Below are positions 8,431 through 18,001 of a stretch of 64,000 nucleotides of DNA, piece after piece. Both the position numbers and the translations under genes were made by a program. Under the pieces are notes generated by a model. That model ran no database searches. It saw only the letters and a program-made list of their open reading frames with translations, and was not told the origin of the DNA. This DNA is from CBDBFG01 sp965204765 (GTDB lineage Bacteria; Pseudomonadota; Alphaproteobacteria; Caedimonadales; UBA9215): positions 183,107 through 247,106 of the forward strand of contig CBDBFG010000003.1 in NCBI GenBank assembly GCA_965204765.1, given 5' to 3'. Within the stretch, counting starts at the first letter, position 1. Every line of letters starts with the position of its first letter.

Positions 8431-9315
8431 ATGAAAGCAAAATTTATCTTGCCATACACATTTTCTATGATGGCATTATTACAATCTGGGGCAATTTGTA
8501 CTGGTGACGAAGGGGAAGAAACACCAAAAGTCGTACGACCAGTTGCAAGCATGGTCGATATGGGTGTGGGCGCAACGAGAAATGCGCTGGAAGAAGGAAG
8601 AGACGCACTGCAAGACGGACAAAATGCTGTACGTACAAGTGTTGCTAGCGTGTTTGATGAAGCACAGGATGCTACTGAAACAGCCACAACAGCAGTAGGA
8701 GATGCAAGAGAGAGAGTTGCCGCAGCAGGACAAACAGCAGCAGGAGCTTTGCAAGGTGCAAGAGATACAGTAGACGAAGCGAATCAAGAAGCGCTAAACA
8801 CCGCTAAGCAAGCTAGAAAAGCTACCAAAAAAGCAACAACTAAAGCTAGAAAAGTTGTAGCCCAAGCTAAACAAGGAGTAAAAGGCCTGCGTGAGCAACT
8901 AGCAGCTCTTAAAGCAGAGAGAGACGCACGACAAGAAGCAGAAGCTAAGGCAAGAGCAGCATTTCGCGCAAAAATGCAAAGTGAGATACAAGCGATAGAC
9001 GACAACATGGACGCCACCGTAAAAGAAGTTAGAGGACTGTTTAGTGATATAAAAGCACTACTGTATGATTGCACAATAGGGCTATTTAAAACTAGAGATA
9101 CAACTAAAACCCGCAAAACAGCTAAAAAGGCGATTAAAAAGTCAGAAAAAGAAAGACAACAAGCAAAAGATGACCTTAGCAAGGCTGTAACAGTCAGAAA
9201 AGCATTGGATAGCGAGATTGAAAGGCTAGAAGCAAAACTTGACGAGCCAGCAACCGCCGTAGCTGGAACACCAGATGATACTGCGGCTGGAACACCGGCT
9301 GATACTGCGGTATAA
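8431..9315 (+). CDS. exported Ala/Lys-rich helical repeat protein (LEA/apolipoprotein-like)
   Basis: A 294-residue protein with a signal peptide (residues 1 to about 25, KFILPYTFSMMALLQSGA) and then almost continuous charged, alanine-rich helix. Segments such as RNALEEGRDALQDG, AGQTAAGALQGARDTVDEAN and TAKQARKATKKATTKARK repeat with an 11-residue-like amphipathic spacing, as in LEA proteins, apolipoproteins and coiled-coil surface proteins. A basic block (about 130-160) and a second coiled coil (about 220-275) follow. The tail holds a short tandem repeat of GTPxDTA. The ATG at 8431 was preferred to an upstream TTG at 8371 because GGGGGAGAAACAGG sits just before it and the signal peptide begins there. 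The function is unknown; surface, periplasmic or secreted structural roles are all possible. Confidence 0.75.
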   Translation: MKAKFILPYTFSMMALLQSGAICTGDEGEETPKVVRPVASMVDMGVGATRNALEEGRDALQDGQNAVRTSVASVFDEAQDATETATTAVGDARERVAAAGQTAAGALQGARDTVDEANQEALNTAKQARKATKKATTKARKVVAQAKQGVKGLREQLAALKAERDARQEAEAKARAAFRAKMQSEIQAIDDNMDATVKEVRGLFSDIKALLYDCTIGLFKTRDTTKTRKTAKKAIKKSEKERQQAKDDLSKAVTVRKALDSEIERLEAKLDEPATAVAGTPDDTAAGTPADTAV

Positions 9316-9331
9316 TTTCATCAACACACAC

Positions 9332-9365
9332 AAAAAAAGAGCTAAAATATTTTAGCTCTTTTTTT
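9332..9365. terminator. bidirectional intrinsic terminator after the 8431-9315 gene
   Basis: A perfect inverted repeat: seven A, then GAGCTAAAAT, then its complement ATTTTAGCTC, then seven T. On the plus strand the hairpin is followed by a T tract, and the A tract gives the same on the other strand. It lies 16 bases beyond the stop codon at 9315. Confidence 0.9.
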
Positions 9366-9413
9366 ATATTGTGAATAATACTACGTGGTTTGCTTTGTAA
9401 ATAGACTACACCG

Positions 9414-9433
9414 GGCTAATCGCGGCATTAGCC
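9414..9433 (+). other. hairpin upstream of rpmE
   Basis: GGCTAAT at 9414-9420 pairs with ATTAGCC at 9427-9433 around a six-base GC-rich loop. A second weaker hairpin (GATATT/AATATC) follows near 9468-9486. Both lie upstream of the rpmE promoter rather than in its leader, so they may belong to a short unannotated transcript or be remnants. No T tract follows. Confidence 0.3.
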
Positions 9434-9532
9434 AAACTGTACTAGCCCAATCCTTTAGATTGTAGATATTATAGTGAATATCTCGTAGAATAGTAATTTC
9501 ATCGCACTTAATAACTTAAAGTACTATATTAG

Positions 9533-9561
9533 TTGCTTTCAATTACAAAAAAGAATATAAA
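9533..9561 (+). promoter_or_regulatory. sigma-70-type promoter of rpmE
   Basis: TTGCTT (9533-9538), a 17-base spacer and TATAAA (9556-9561) match the housekeeping promoter consensus well. The expected start near 9568 leaves a leader of about 28 bases, which carries the T-rich stretch and AGGAGC ribosome-binding site of rpmE. Confidence 0.65.
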
Positions 9562-9595
9562 GTATTGAAAAATATTTTTTTTTTAGGAGCTTTTC

Positions 9596-9820
9596 ATGAA
9601 GAAAAAAATACATCCAGATTATCATAATATCAAAGTCACTATGACTGATGGTAGTACTTTTGAAACCAAGTCTACTTGGGGAAAAAAGGGAGACAATATT
9701 AATCTAGATATTGATATTACCACTCATCCAGCATGGACAGGAGTACACAGATTATTAGACTCTGGTGGACAAGTATCTAAATTTGATAAAAAATTCTCTG
9801 CTTTTGGTTTGAAAAAGTAA
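9596..9820 (+). CDS. rpmE: 50S ribosomal protein L31
   Basis: A 74-residue L31 beginning KKKIHPDYHNIKVTMTDGS, with the family pattern HPxxH/Y at the N-terminus and the conserved WTGxxR segment near residue 48. It has no cysteines, so it is the zinc-independent (C-minus) form, the type usual in alphaproteobacteria. It bridges the subunits in the ribosome. AGGAGC is 7 bases before the ATG, and a good promoter lies upstream, so it is monocistronic. Confidence 0.95.
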   Translation: MKKKIHPDYHNIKVTMTDGSTFETKSTWGKKGDNINLDIDITTHPAWTGVHRLLDSGGQVSKFDKKFSAFGLKK

Positions 9821-9993
9821 AGTTAGCTTTCGTCTGCACACCGAAATTATAATAATGTTTGCGTACTCAATACAAAGCTAATCTATTGCGGCACCGTAAG
9901 ATTGATCCAAGAAACAAGATAAGGCGTGTGGCAACATCTACACATTCGCCCATTATGATGAATATCACAAACTGTACTTAAATGATCTTCGCC

Positions 9994-11244
9994 TTAAGCT
10001 AGCTTACCCAACAAGGATAATACCTTTACCGCTGATAGGTCACTTAATTCGTCGGCATTGATTAACTTCGATCTTATCTTTGTATAACTTTGTATCTCTT
10101 CTATCACGCTTCTATAATCGATTGTCTCACTACTAGATTGCTTCATATATTGCATTATTAATGATCTTCTTTGCGCATAAGATTTATAATATGATTCCGC
10201 ATTCAGTTTATATTTCAGATAGTTGTTATATGCCATGCTAAGATTGATACGTAGTTTTCTAAATTCAGACTGTTTTTTATACTTAGCAGCAACTAATTTT
10301 GATTTATGCGCATTCATTTTGGCTCGATCAATCCCTCCGTTAAATACATTAGAGGAAAATACCACAAGCACCTTTGCCATATTTTCCACGGTTCCATAGA
10401 ACCTTGAGTGAAACCCTCTTGCCGCATCCAATGTCAAATCCACCTTGGGCATAAAAGAAGATTTAGACTTGTTATAGCCAGCCTTGGTTGACTGTTCACG
10501 CGCTACCGCAGACATTAGAACCGGACTATTTTGCTGCGCACTATGTACCAAATCTTCAAAATCCTTGCAATCTAACTTTAAATTAGGATTTTTCAAACTA
10601 ACCCCCGTTTGTCCAACTAAACTTTCAAATTTCACTTTTGCCACAGCCAAGGAAGATATATATCCTGCAAGCATAGCTTTTGATTCTTCCAAAGCAGCAA
10701 TTACCAGTTTTTCATCCGAATCGCTACCATTTTTACGCACATTAGATAACAAAACATTATAATTCTTTATCACTCTGCGCGAAAGATCAACCAATCTTTC
10801 ATTTTTTCTGATCGCAAAAAAAGCAGCAGCAACTTGATATGCTTCACTATTCTTTTTGCTCTTCAGCATATAATCATCGTGTTCTAGCTGTTTTTGCTCT
10901 TTTTCTATACCATAAATGGTACCGTAACCATTGAAAATATTCTGTTTAACCGATAGCATCATATCATGCCGAAAACGTGTAGTAGGCTGACCTTTAGTAG
11001 CCCTAGCCCAAGGACTATTAATCGCTTTATTGTAATATTTACCGGTGCTACCACGAACGTTAACCTTGGGAAGGTTACCGCCTTTGGCCGCAACCACGTT
11101 GTATTCCTGTGCCTCTTTCTCAGCCTGCTTAGCAAGGATATCTGGATTGGTGTTCAAAGCGTGGTAGATAGATTCATTCAAAGTCATTGATAATGCATTA
11201 CCAATAAACAAACTACAAACAATGGGAAACAATGTTCGTTTCAC
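9994..11244 (-). CDS. tolC: TolC-family outer-membrane efflux/type I secretion channel
   Basis: A 416-residue protein with a signal peptide (1-19, ending NALSM) and the two-fold repeated helical hairpin layout of TolC: SIYHALNTNPDILAKQAE at the start, GGNLPKVNVRGS, and a mid-protein VLMSAVAREQSTKAGYNKSK followed by SSFMPKVDLTLDAARG, the second repeat. TolC trimers span the outer membrane and periplasm and work with ABC or RND pumps and with type I secretion. The start is GTG at 11244 with GAGGTAG just upstream. No membrane-fusion protein or ABC transporter is adjacent, so its partner is encoded elsewhere. It is slightly shorter than typical TolC (about 450-490). Confidence 0.9.
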   Translation of the reverse strand: MKRTLFPIVCSLFIGNALSMTLNESIYHALNTNPDILAKQAEKEAQEYNVVAAKGGNLPKVNVRGSTGKYYNKAINSPWARATKGQPTTRFRHDMMLSVKQNIFNGYGTIYGIEKEQKQLEHDDYMLKSKKNSEAYQVAAAFFAIRKNERLVDLSRRVIKNYNVLLSNVRKNGSDSDEKLVIAALEESKAMLAGYISSLAVAKVKFESLVGQTGVSLKNPNLKLDCKDFEDLVHSAQQNSPVLMSAVAREQSTKAGYNKSKSSFMPKVDLTLDAARGFHSRFYGTVENMAKVLVVFSSNVFNGGIDRAKMNAHKSKLVAAKYKKQSEFRKLRINLSMAYNNYLKYKLNAESYYKSYAQRRSLIMQYMKQSSSETIDYRSVIEEIQSYTKIRSKLINADELSDLSAVKVLSLLGKLA

Positions 11245-11500
11245 TTTCTACCTCACTAAATAATTAGGGAAAATTTAACTGAAATTATTACAAACCACAA
11301 CACAATTTTATCCCTAGGCATAGTATTTCCATTTTCAATGATGATAAATTTTATTATTTCTTACAATTTGCATCACAACAAATAAATAACCATTACACTG
11401 TGATAAAAAACTAACATGCAACGGATAATATTAATGAAAAATAGGTTTCGTTACGAAAAGTAAAATGTTAGATTATAGTTACAAAACAATTTCATATCCG

Positions 11501-12070
11501 ATGACCAAAAAAGACAAAAAATCAAAAGACTCTCTTCATTCCAGGCGAGACTTCCTTGGAATGGCTTCTTGTACGGCGGGAATATTAGGTGCAGGGTGTA
11601 TGGCCTATCCTTTTGTTAACAGTATGAATCCAGCAGATGACGTACAGTCAGGCGCCGAAGTGGAAGTAGACTTGTCCAGCATCCAAGTGGGACAGGCTAC
11701 TACCGTAATGTGGCGCGGAAAACCCGTATTTATTAGAAGAAGAACAGCACAAGAAATAGAACAAGAAACAAAAACTGATATTTCTAAATTAATTGATCCT
11801 CAACAAGATCAAGAGAGAGTAAAAAACCCAGAATGGCTTGTTGTTATAGGAGTATGTACACATCTTGGCTGTGTACCATCTGGACAAAAAGCTACAGACA
11901 ATCGTGGAAAATTTGGTGGATGGTTTTGTCCCTGTCACGGTTCAGCCTATGACGCATCTGGCAGAGTAAGACAAGGACCAGCACCAAGAAACCTTGAAAT
12001 ACCGCCTTATGTTTTTTTAAATAAATCGACAATATGTATTGGCAAAGAGGATATACCGAATAATGTCTAA
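11501..12070 (+). CDS. petA: ubiquinol-cytochrome c reductase Rieske iron-sulfur subunit
   Basis: A 189-residue Rieske protein of complex III. The N-terminus carries SRRDFLG, a twin-arginine motif, and one membrane helix (about 18-40) that acts as an uncleaved Tat anchor. The [2Fe-2S] ligands are in CTHLGC and CPCHG, with the conserved GPAPRNL loop after them. It moves electrons from quinol to cytochrome c1. The ATG at 11501 was chosen because it places the RR motif about 15 residues in. An in-frame ATG at 11465 would add 12 residues, and neither has a strong ribosome-binding site. It is the first gene of petABC. Confidence 0.95.
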   Translation: MTKKDKKSKDSLHSRRDFLGMASCTAGILGAGCMAYPFVNSMNPADDVQSGAEVEVDLSSIQVGQATTVMWRGKPVFIRRRTAQEIEQETKTDISKLIDPQQDQERVKNPEWLVVIGVCTHLGCVPSGQKATDNRGKFGGWFCPCHGSAYDASGRVRQGPAPRNLEIPPYVFLNKSTICIGKEDIPNNV

Positions 12071-13352
12071 GCACCAAATACAACAACCATCACAAAAAAA
12101 GGCTCTAAAACAAAAGGGCATAAAAAATTGGATAGAACATAGACTACCAATTTTTTCATTTATCAATAAAGAACTAGTAGAGTACCAAACCCCAAAAAAT
12201 CTGAATTTTTTTTGGAATACTGGCTCATTGTCGGGCATAACCCTATTGATCATGATCATTACTGGAATTTTTCTGGCGATGCAATATACCCCACATGTAG
12301 ATCACGCTTTTGAGAGTGTGGAACGAATAATGCGTGAGGTAAGATTTGGTTGGCTAATACGCTATATTCACATGAATGGTGCTTCTATGTTCTTTATTGT
12401 GATATATCTACACATATTTCGCGGGATCTACTATGGCTCTTATAAATCCCCACGAGAATTACTATGGATAATAGGGGTAATCATATTTTTCCTGATGATG
12501 GCAACCGCTTTTATGGGATATGTACTACCTTGGGGGCAAATGAGTTTTTGGGGTGCTACGGTTATTACGAACTTTTTTACCGCTTTTGATATTAATTTCA
12601 CCATTGTGGATCATACAATTCAAATCAAATTGGGAACAACCATTATGGAATGGCTACTTGGTGGCTATTCTGTAGCGAATCCAACACTAAATCGGTTTTT
12701 TGTTCTACATTACTTGCTACCATTTGTAATTGTTGCATTTGTTGTATTGCATCTAGTAGCGTTGCACCAACATGGATCTAACAATCCGTTAGGCATCGAT
12801 GCTACGAATAAATCTGACAAAGTGCCATTTCATCCATATTATACCTATAAAGATTTATATGGATTAGGAATATTCTTTACGATCTGGGCTATTTTTGTAT
12901 TTTTTGCTCCTAATTTTTTTGGAGAACCGGATAACTATTTACCAGCGGACCCACTAGTAACCCCCACACACATTGTCCCAGAATGGTATTTTTTGCCATT
13001 TTATGCTATTTTGCGCTCCGTACCCAATAAACTTGCCGGAGTACTATTAATGTTTAGCTCTATTGCAGTATTGGCTGCACTACCATGGTTGGATAAATCA
13101 CCTGTTAGAAGTGCAAAGTTCAGACCCATATATAAAAAACTATTTTGGCTGTTAGTGATTAGCTGCTTAACTCTTGGCTGGGTTGGATCACAACCGCCAG
13201 AAGGTATAGCAATGTTAACAGGTAGAATTGCTACCACATACTACTTTGCTCATTTCTTTATCGTGCTACCATTGTTAAGCATCATAGAGCGACCTATGCC
13301 TATACCAAGTAGTATCTCCCAATATGAAAAAAATAAACAAAAGCATAAATAA
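12063..13352 (+). CDS. petB: cytochrome b subunit of complex III
   Basis: A 429-residue cytochrome b with eight to nine membrane helices. The four heme-ligating histidines are in the expected helices (for instance RYIHMNGASMFF and HYLLPFVIVAFVVLHL). PEWYFLPFYAILR contains the PEWY quinol-oxidation motif. It is the catalytic core of ubiquinol oxidation. The ATG at 12063 overlaps the petA stop by 8 bases and was preferred over a TTG at 12039. Confidence 0.97.
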   Translation: MSKHQIQQPSQKKALKQKGIKNWIEHRLPIFSFINKELVEYQTPKNLNFFWNTGSLSGITLLIMIITGIFLAMQYTPHVDHAFESVERIMREVRFGWLIRYIHMNGASMFFIVIYLHIFRGIYYGSYKSPRELLWIIGVIIFFLMMATAFMGYVLPWGQMSFWGATVITNFFTAFDINFTIVDHTIQIKLGTTIMEWLLGGYSVANPTLNRFFVLHYLLPFVIVAFVVLHLVALHQHGSNNPLGIDATNKSDKVPFHPYYTYKDLYGLGIFFTIWAIFVFFAPNFFGEPDNYLPADPLVTPTHIVPEWYFLPFYAILRSVPNKLAGVLLMFSSIAVLAALPWLDKSPVRSAKFRPIYKKLFWLLVISCLTLGWVGSQPPEGIAMLTGRIATTYYFAHFFIVLPLLSIIERPMPIPSSISQYEKNKQKHK

Positions 13353-14097
13353 GATGATAATATTACTGTTATTATTTTTTTGTAATACTATTGCAAAATC
13401 AGAACCTAATATTACCCCAAATAAAGAAATAGACTGGACATTTAATGGCCCATTTGGAATATTTGATAGAAAACAATTACAACGAGGATTTCAAGTATAT
13501 AAAGAAGTATGTTCTACATGTCATGGCATAGGGTTGCTACGCTATGAGAAATTAAAAGCTATTGACTTTTCTAAGCAAGAAATAAAAGCTATTGCACTGA
13601 CGGATGAAATACATAACCATATAGATGAAGATGGTGAAATCACTACAAAAAAAGCCAGTATAAGTGATTATTTTACACAACCATACCCTAATAAAAAAGC
13701 AGCAAGATCCGCTAACAATGGAGCTTTACCTCCCGATCTCTCGCTAATAGTTAAAGCAAAATATGGCGGAGCAAATTATCTATACTCTCTATTAATTGGA
13801 TATACCAATCCTCCAAAGGGAACGACAGTCATGGATGGTATGTATTATAATGCATATTTTGATGGTTATCAGATCGCAATGCCGCCTCCTTTACAAAATA
13901 ATCAAGTCACATATAGTGACGGTACAACCGCTACCGTTGAACAAATGGCACAAGATGTCACTGCTTTTCTGGCATGGGTTGCAGAGCCAGAATCAGAATA
14001 TAGAAGACAATTGGGAATAAAAGTAATAACATACCTAATATTTTTCACGATTCTAATGTATTATTTGATGAGAAGAATATGGAAAAAAACAAAATAG
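13324..14097 (+). CDS. petC: cytochrome c1
   Basis: A 257-residue cytochrome c1 with an N-terminal signal sequence (about 1-27), heme motif CSTCH, the c1-typical region RSANNGALPPDLS, the probable methionine ligand in AMPPPL, and a C-terminal anchor helix (about 232-250). It passes electrons from the Rieske protein to cytochrome c. The gene overlaps petB by 29 bases. A later ATG at 13354 would lose the basic start of the signal peptide, so the longer form is preferred. Confidence 0.95.
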   Translation: MKKINKSINKMIILLLLFFCNTIAKSEPNITPNKEIDWTFNGPFGIFDRKQLQRGFQVYKEVCSTCHGIGLLRYEKLKAIDFSKQEIKAIALTDEIHNHIDEDGEITTKKASISDYFTQPYPNKKAARSANNGALPPDLSLIVKAKYGGANYLYSLLIGYTNPPKGTTVMDGMYYNAYFDGYQIAMPPPLQNNQVTYSDGTTATVEQMAQDVTAFLAWVAEPESEYRRQLGIKVITYLIFFTILMYYLMRRIWKKTK

Positions 14098-14104
14098 AAT
14101 AATT

Positions 14105-14923
14105 ATGAAAACTATAGAAGCAATTATTAATCAAGCATGGGAAGCCAAGGACACTATTAGTGCAGACAATAATGGGGCATTCCATGACGCTATACATGAA
14201 TCTATTACCCTATTAAACAACGGCCAGGCTCGTACTGCCGAAAAACAAAATGATAAATGGATTACTAAAGAATGGACGAAAAAAGCTATCTTACTGTATT
14301 TCCGTATCAGTAATAACACTCTTTGTGCTGCTACATCCAATTGTTATGATAAAATACCGTTAAAATTTACAAAATGGACTAAAGACAAGTTCGCCAAAGC
14401 AAAAATTCGTATATGCCCTGGGTCAATAGTGAGAACTGGCACATATTTAGCGCCAAATACAGTAGTTATGCCAAGTTTCATTAATATCGGAGCATATGTA
14501 GATAGTGGGACTATGATCGATTCATATGCTACCGTAGGATCATGTGCACAAATTGGCAAAGACTGTCATATAGCCAGCGGCGCAGTAATTGGTGGAGTGT
14601 TAGAGCCGATACAATCTTCTCCGGTAATAATTGATGATAATTGTTTTATAGGAGCAAACTCTAGCATAGTAGAGGGAGTAAATGTACAACGAGGAGCAGT
14701 AATTGGTATGGGAGTATCAATAGGTACATCCACACCTATCATTAACCGAGAAACAGGTAACATCATTTATGGCACAATTCCAGAGTATAGTGTTGTAGTA
14801 CCTGGTACAATGCCAAAAACTAATAACCCACATAACATTACCACTCAATGTGCAGTGATTGTAAAAACCGTCGATGAGAAAACCAGAGCAAAAACTTCTA
14901 TCAATGAATTACTTAGAATATAA
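14105..14923 (+). CDS. dapD: 2,3,4,5-tetrahydropyridine-2,6-dicarboxylate N-succinyltransferase
   Basis: A 272-residue DapD, the normal length, with the left-handed beta-helix hexapeptide repeats in the middle (VMPSFINIGAYVDSGTMID and following) and the family-typical IGGVLEPIQ and VVPGTMP segments. It succinylates tetrahydrodipicolinate in the succinylase branch of lysine and meso-DAP synthesis in the cytoplasm. It sits 7 bases after petC and abuts dapE, so a respiratory gene run leads into the cell-wall precursor pathway. Confidence 0.96.
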   Translation: MKTIEAIINQAWEAKDTISADNNGAFHDAIHESITLLNNGQARTAEKQNDKWITKEWTKKAILLYFRISNNTLCAATSNCYDKIPLKFTKWTKDKFAKAKIRICPGSIVRTGTYLAPNTVVMPSFINIGAYVDSGTMIDSYATVGSCAQIGKDCHIASGAVIGGVLEPIQSSPVIIDDNCFIGANSSIVEGVNVQRGAVIGMGVSIGTSTPIINRETGNIIYGTIPEYSVVVPGTMPKTNNPHNITTQCAVIVKTVDEKTRAKTSINELLRI

Positions 14924-16087
14924 ATGACCAATAATATCACAATAAAACAACTGCAAGACCCTGTAAAATTAACTAAAGAATTAATACAATGTAAAAGCAT
15001 TACACCAATTGAAGGTGGCGCTCTACGGCTAATAGAATCCTGGATGAAAACACTAGGCTTTGAATGTCATAGACTAAAATTTAGTGACGATAATACACCA
15101 GATGTAGATAATCTATTTGCTATCAAAAAAATAGCACAGGGTAAAAACTTTTGTTTTGCCGGTCATACCGATGTAGTCCCCACAGGTAATAAACAATCGT
15201 GGAGTTTTGACCCTTTCACCCCGCAAGAAAAAAATGGCTATCTATACGGTAGAGGTGCCGTAGATATGAAAGGAGCAATCGCAGCCTTTATCTCTGCTAT
15301 TGCTCGTTACATTGAGAATAACACGCTAAATAACTCCATTTCTTTATTAATTACCAATGACGAAGAAGATGTAGCTATAAATGGTACAAGAAAAGTATTG
15401 CAATGGTTAGAACAGGAGAATATTAACCTGGATTTTTGCTTGGTTGGTGAACCAACCTCAATTAAATCCCTTGGGGACACTATAAAAATCGGTCGCCGTG
15501 GTAGTATCAACACTAAGTTAACCATAACTGGACACCAAGGTCATGTTGCCTTCCCCGAAAAATGTATTAATCCTGTTCATATCCTGATCAATATTTTACA
15601 TACACTTAAACAAGGACCAGCAGAAAAAGAAAGCAAGTTTTTTACCGCTTCAAACCTAGAAATTACATCTATTGATGTAGGTAATGAAACAACCAATTTA
15701 ATACCAGAAACTGCATCAGCCAAATTCAATATTCGTTTTAACGATAACCATACTTGTCAATCTTTAAGTGAATGGATTAATCGCATATGCAAAGACCACA
15801 CCTCTAATTTCACAACTAATTTCGAATTTAGCGGTGAAGCAGAATTTATTAAACCAGACAACGTCACCAATAACTTGTCAGCAATTATTAATGAGGTAAC
15901 TGGCATTACTCCTGAATTAACCACCAATGGCGCTACTTCTGATGCACGATTCATAAGAAACTATTGTCCGGTGCTAGAGTTTGGCCTTATCGGAGAAACA
16001 ATGCATAAAGTTGATGAAAAAGTATCTTTACAAGACCTAGAACAACTAACAAAGATTTATGAACGTATATTAACCATCCGCTTATGA
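14924..16087 (+). CDS. dapE: succinyl-diaminopimelate desuccinylase
   Basis: A 387-residue M20 metallopeptidase-fold enzyme. The metal and catalytic motifs are present in order: GHTDVVPTG, GRGAVDMKGA, TNDEED with the general-base and ligand Glu pair, GEPTS, and GATSDARF near the C-terminus. It removes succinate from N-succinyl-LL-DAP, two steps after DapD. The ATG directly follows the dapD TAA, and its own stop overlaps the rnr start as ATGA. Confidence 0.96.
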   Translation: MTNNITIKQLQDPVKLTKELIQCKSITPIEGGALRLIESWMKTLGFECHRLKFSDDNTPDVDNLFAIKKIAQGKNFCFAGHTDVVPTGNKQSWSFDPFTPQEKNGYLYGRGAVDMKGAIAAFISAIARYIENNTLNNSISLLITNDEEDVAINGTRKVLQWLEQENINLDFCLVGEPTSIKSLGDTIKIGRRGSINTKLTITGHQGHVAFPEKCINPVHILINILHTLKQGPAEKESKFFTASNLEITSIDVGNETTNLIPETASAKFNIRFNDNHTCQSLSEWINRICKDHTSNFTTNFEFSGEAEFIKPDNVTNNLSAIINEVTGITPELTTNGATSDARFIRNYCPVLEFGLIGETMHKVDEKVSLQDLEQLTKIYERILTIRL

Positions 16088-17778
16088 AAAAAAATTCATC
16101 AAACATAATTGGTATAGTAAAATGCATAAAGAAAAAGTTTTATCTTATTCCTACTACTCGTACAGCTATAAATAGCTATACCATTTTGCAATGTAAGCCT
16201 AATTTATTGGATAAATTAGTAACAGCTAAAATAATCTCTAATTCCAAGAAAAACCCCAAAGTACGAATTATATCAACTATTTCCTCACCCCAATTATTAT
16301 CCGATATTGCAATACATGATTATGAAATATCACAAGATTTCACGGATAATAGCCTACAAGAACTAAAAAAAATATCCGCAAAAGTTACTACTACAGGTAG
16401 AGTTGACTTAACACACATACCTTTGGTTACAATAGATGATGAAAGTGCCAAAGACCACGATGATGCTATATATGTCGAACCAGATAACAATCTAGATAAC
16501 AAAGGAGGTTGGAAAATACTAGTAGCCATTGCCGACGTTAGCAACTATGTTACTCCTAATTCTGCAATTGATAACGAAGCACGCGAACGAGGCAATTCTG
16601 TATACTTTCCTGATCAAGTTGTACCCATGTTGCCAGAAAAATTATCTAACAACTTGTGTTCATTAAAACCTGACGTCAAACGTTACTGTCTGGCTGTTTG
16701 GCTCATTATCAATAAAAATGGTAAACTTGTAAGCAAACAATTTATACGTGGAGTGATGAAATCTCGAGCTAAATTAACTTATTCCGCGGTACAAAAATGC
16801 TTTAACAAACAAAATACAAAATATATAAAAAATAAAATCTCTCTGACAAATATTAACTATTTGTACAAAGCTTATCAAACTCTGATAAAAAATAAACATA
16901 AACGTGGCACGCTGGATGTAGATATACCAGAACAACAAATAATTTTATCTTCTGATTTAACAGTAAAACGTATAGGAGTAAGACCTAGATTAGACAGTCA
17001 TAAATTGATCGAAGAGTTTATGATTCTTGCTAATGTTGCCGCTTCGGAGTTTATCGATCAAAATAAACTAAATTACCTTTCCAGAATACATGATACACCC
17101 AAAGAAGATAAAGTGAATGAACTTTATACTTTCCTTAAACTGAACAATATAAAAATCAATCAAGACAACGCTTGTTCATACAAAAAATATCTACAAATTA
17201 TGCAAGCCACAAAAGAAACAGTAATAGAGCATACCGTAAAACAGCTAATTTTGCGCTCACAATCACAAGCAGTATACTCCCTAGATAATATCGGTCATTA
17301 TGGTTTACACTTATCGCATTACACACACTTTACTTCGCCAATAAGACGTTACGCAGATATTACTATTCACCGAGCCATTATTGACCTTATTAGCACATCC
17401 AATTCTTATACTACACATAATTTAGATACTTTAGGAAACCTGCTATCTCTAAAAGAACGAGTAGCAACAAAAGCTGAACGAGATACTAACGACAGATATG
17501 CAGCTTTGTATATGAAACAACAGCGATACAATAACGTACAGGGGAAAATAAACGGCATTACAGAATTTGCTATGTTTATCACGCTAGAAAATACCATGAT
17601 AGACGCGATATTACCTTTAAAAAATGTCACGGGAGATTACTTTATTCTCGATAGTAATCTACTATGTATCAAAGGAAGAAAAACCAAGAAAAGATTTCAT
17701 ATTGGTGATAAAATAAACGTAAACATCGAACACATATGTGAAATTTCAGGAAAAATACTATTGTTTTACAGATCTTAG
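16084..17778 (+). CDS. rnr: RNase II/RNase R-family 3'-5' exoribonuclease (short form)
   Basis: A 564-residue RNB-family exonuclease. The catalytic Asp cluster is DDESAKDHDD (D118, D124, D126, D127), the usual RNase R segment RGxxxVDIPEQ is seen as RGTLDVDIPEQ, and the C-terminal TSPIRRYAD motif marks the end of the RNB domain. An S1 domain follows (about 480-564). Typical RNase R is about 720-800 residues. Here the N-terminal helix-turn-helix and first cold-shock domain are missing, and the basic C-terminal tail is absent. It degrades structured RNA 3' to 5'. Translation is coupled to dapE by ATGA. Confidence 0.9.
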   Translation: MKKNSSNIIGIVKCIKKKFYLIPTTRTAINSYTILQCKPNLLDKLVTAKIISNSKKNPKVRIISTISSPQLLSDIAIHDYEISQDFTDNSLQELKKISAKVTTTGRVDLTHIPLVTIDDESAKDHDDAIYVEPDNNLDNKGGWKILVAIADVSNYVTPNSAIDNEARERGNSVYFPDQVVPMLPEKLSNNLCSLKPDVKRYCLAVWLIINKNGKLVSKQFIRGVMKSRAKLTYSAVQKCFNKQNTKYIKNKISLTNINYLYKAYQTLIKNKHKRGTLDVDIPEQQIILSSDLTVKRIGVRPRLDSHKLIEEFMILANVAASEFIDQNKLNYLSRIHDTPKEDKVNELYTFLKLNNIKINQDNACSYKKYLQIMQATKETVIEHTVKQLILRSQSQAVYSLDNIGHYGLHLSHYTHFTSPIRRYADITIHRAIIDLISTSNSYTTHNLDTLGNLLSLKERVATKAERDTNDRYAALYMKQQRYNNVQGKINGITEFAMFITLENTMIDAILPLKNVTGDYFILDSNLLCIKGRKTKKRFHIGDKINVNIEHICEISGKILLFYRS

Positions 17779-17952
17779 CGATCACTAAAAGTGCAAATTA
17801 GCTCATCAATATACGTACACCCAGTCTTCTTACTACATCAGAATGATACGATTATATTAGCTTATTCCCATATATCACAACTATCATAAGCTATTTTCAA
17901 TATACAGTACTCTCTACTCACTACCCTACATTAGGCCAATAATGTCTATAAA

Positions 17953-17979
17953 AAAAGCCGCTGCATAGCAACGGCTTTT
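17953..17979 (-). terminator. intrinsic terminator of the 18002-18592 porin-like gene
   Basis: AAAAGCCG and CGGCTTTT pair around a TGC/GCA inner stem. On the minus strand the hairpin runs into a T-rich stretch (TTTTTT at about 17956-17951). It lies 22 bases after the minus-strand stop at 18002 and may also stop transcripts from rnr. Confidence 0.8.
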
Positions 17980-18001
17980 AAAACTAAAACTAGTGTTCTA
18001 A

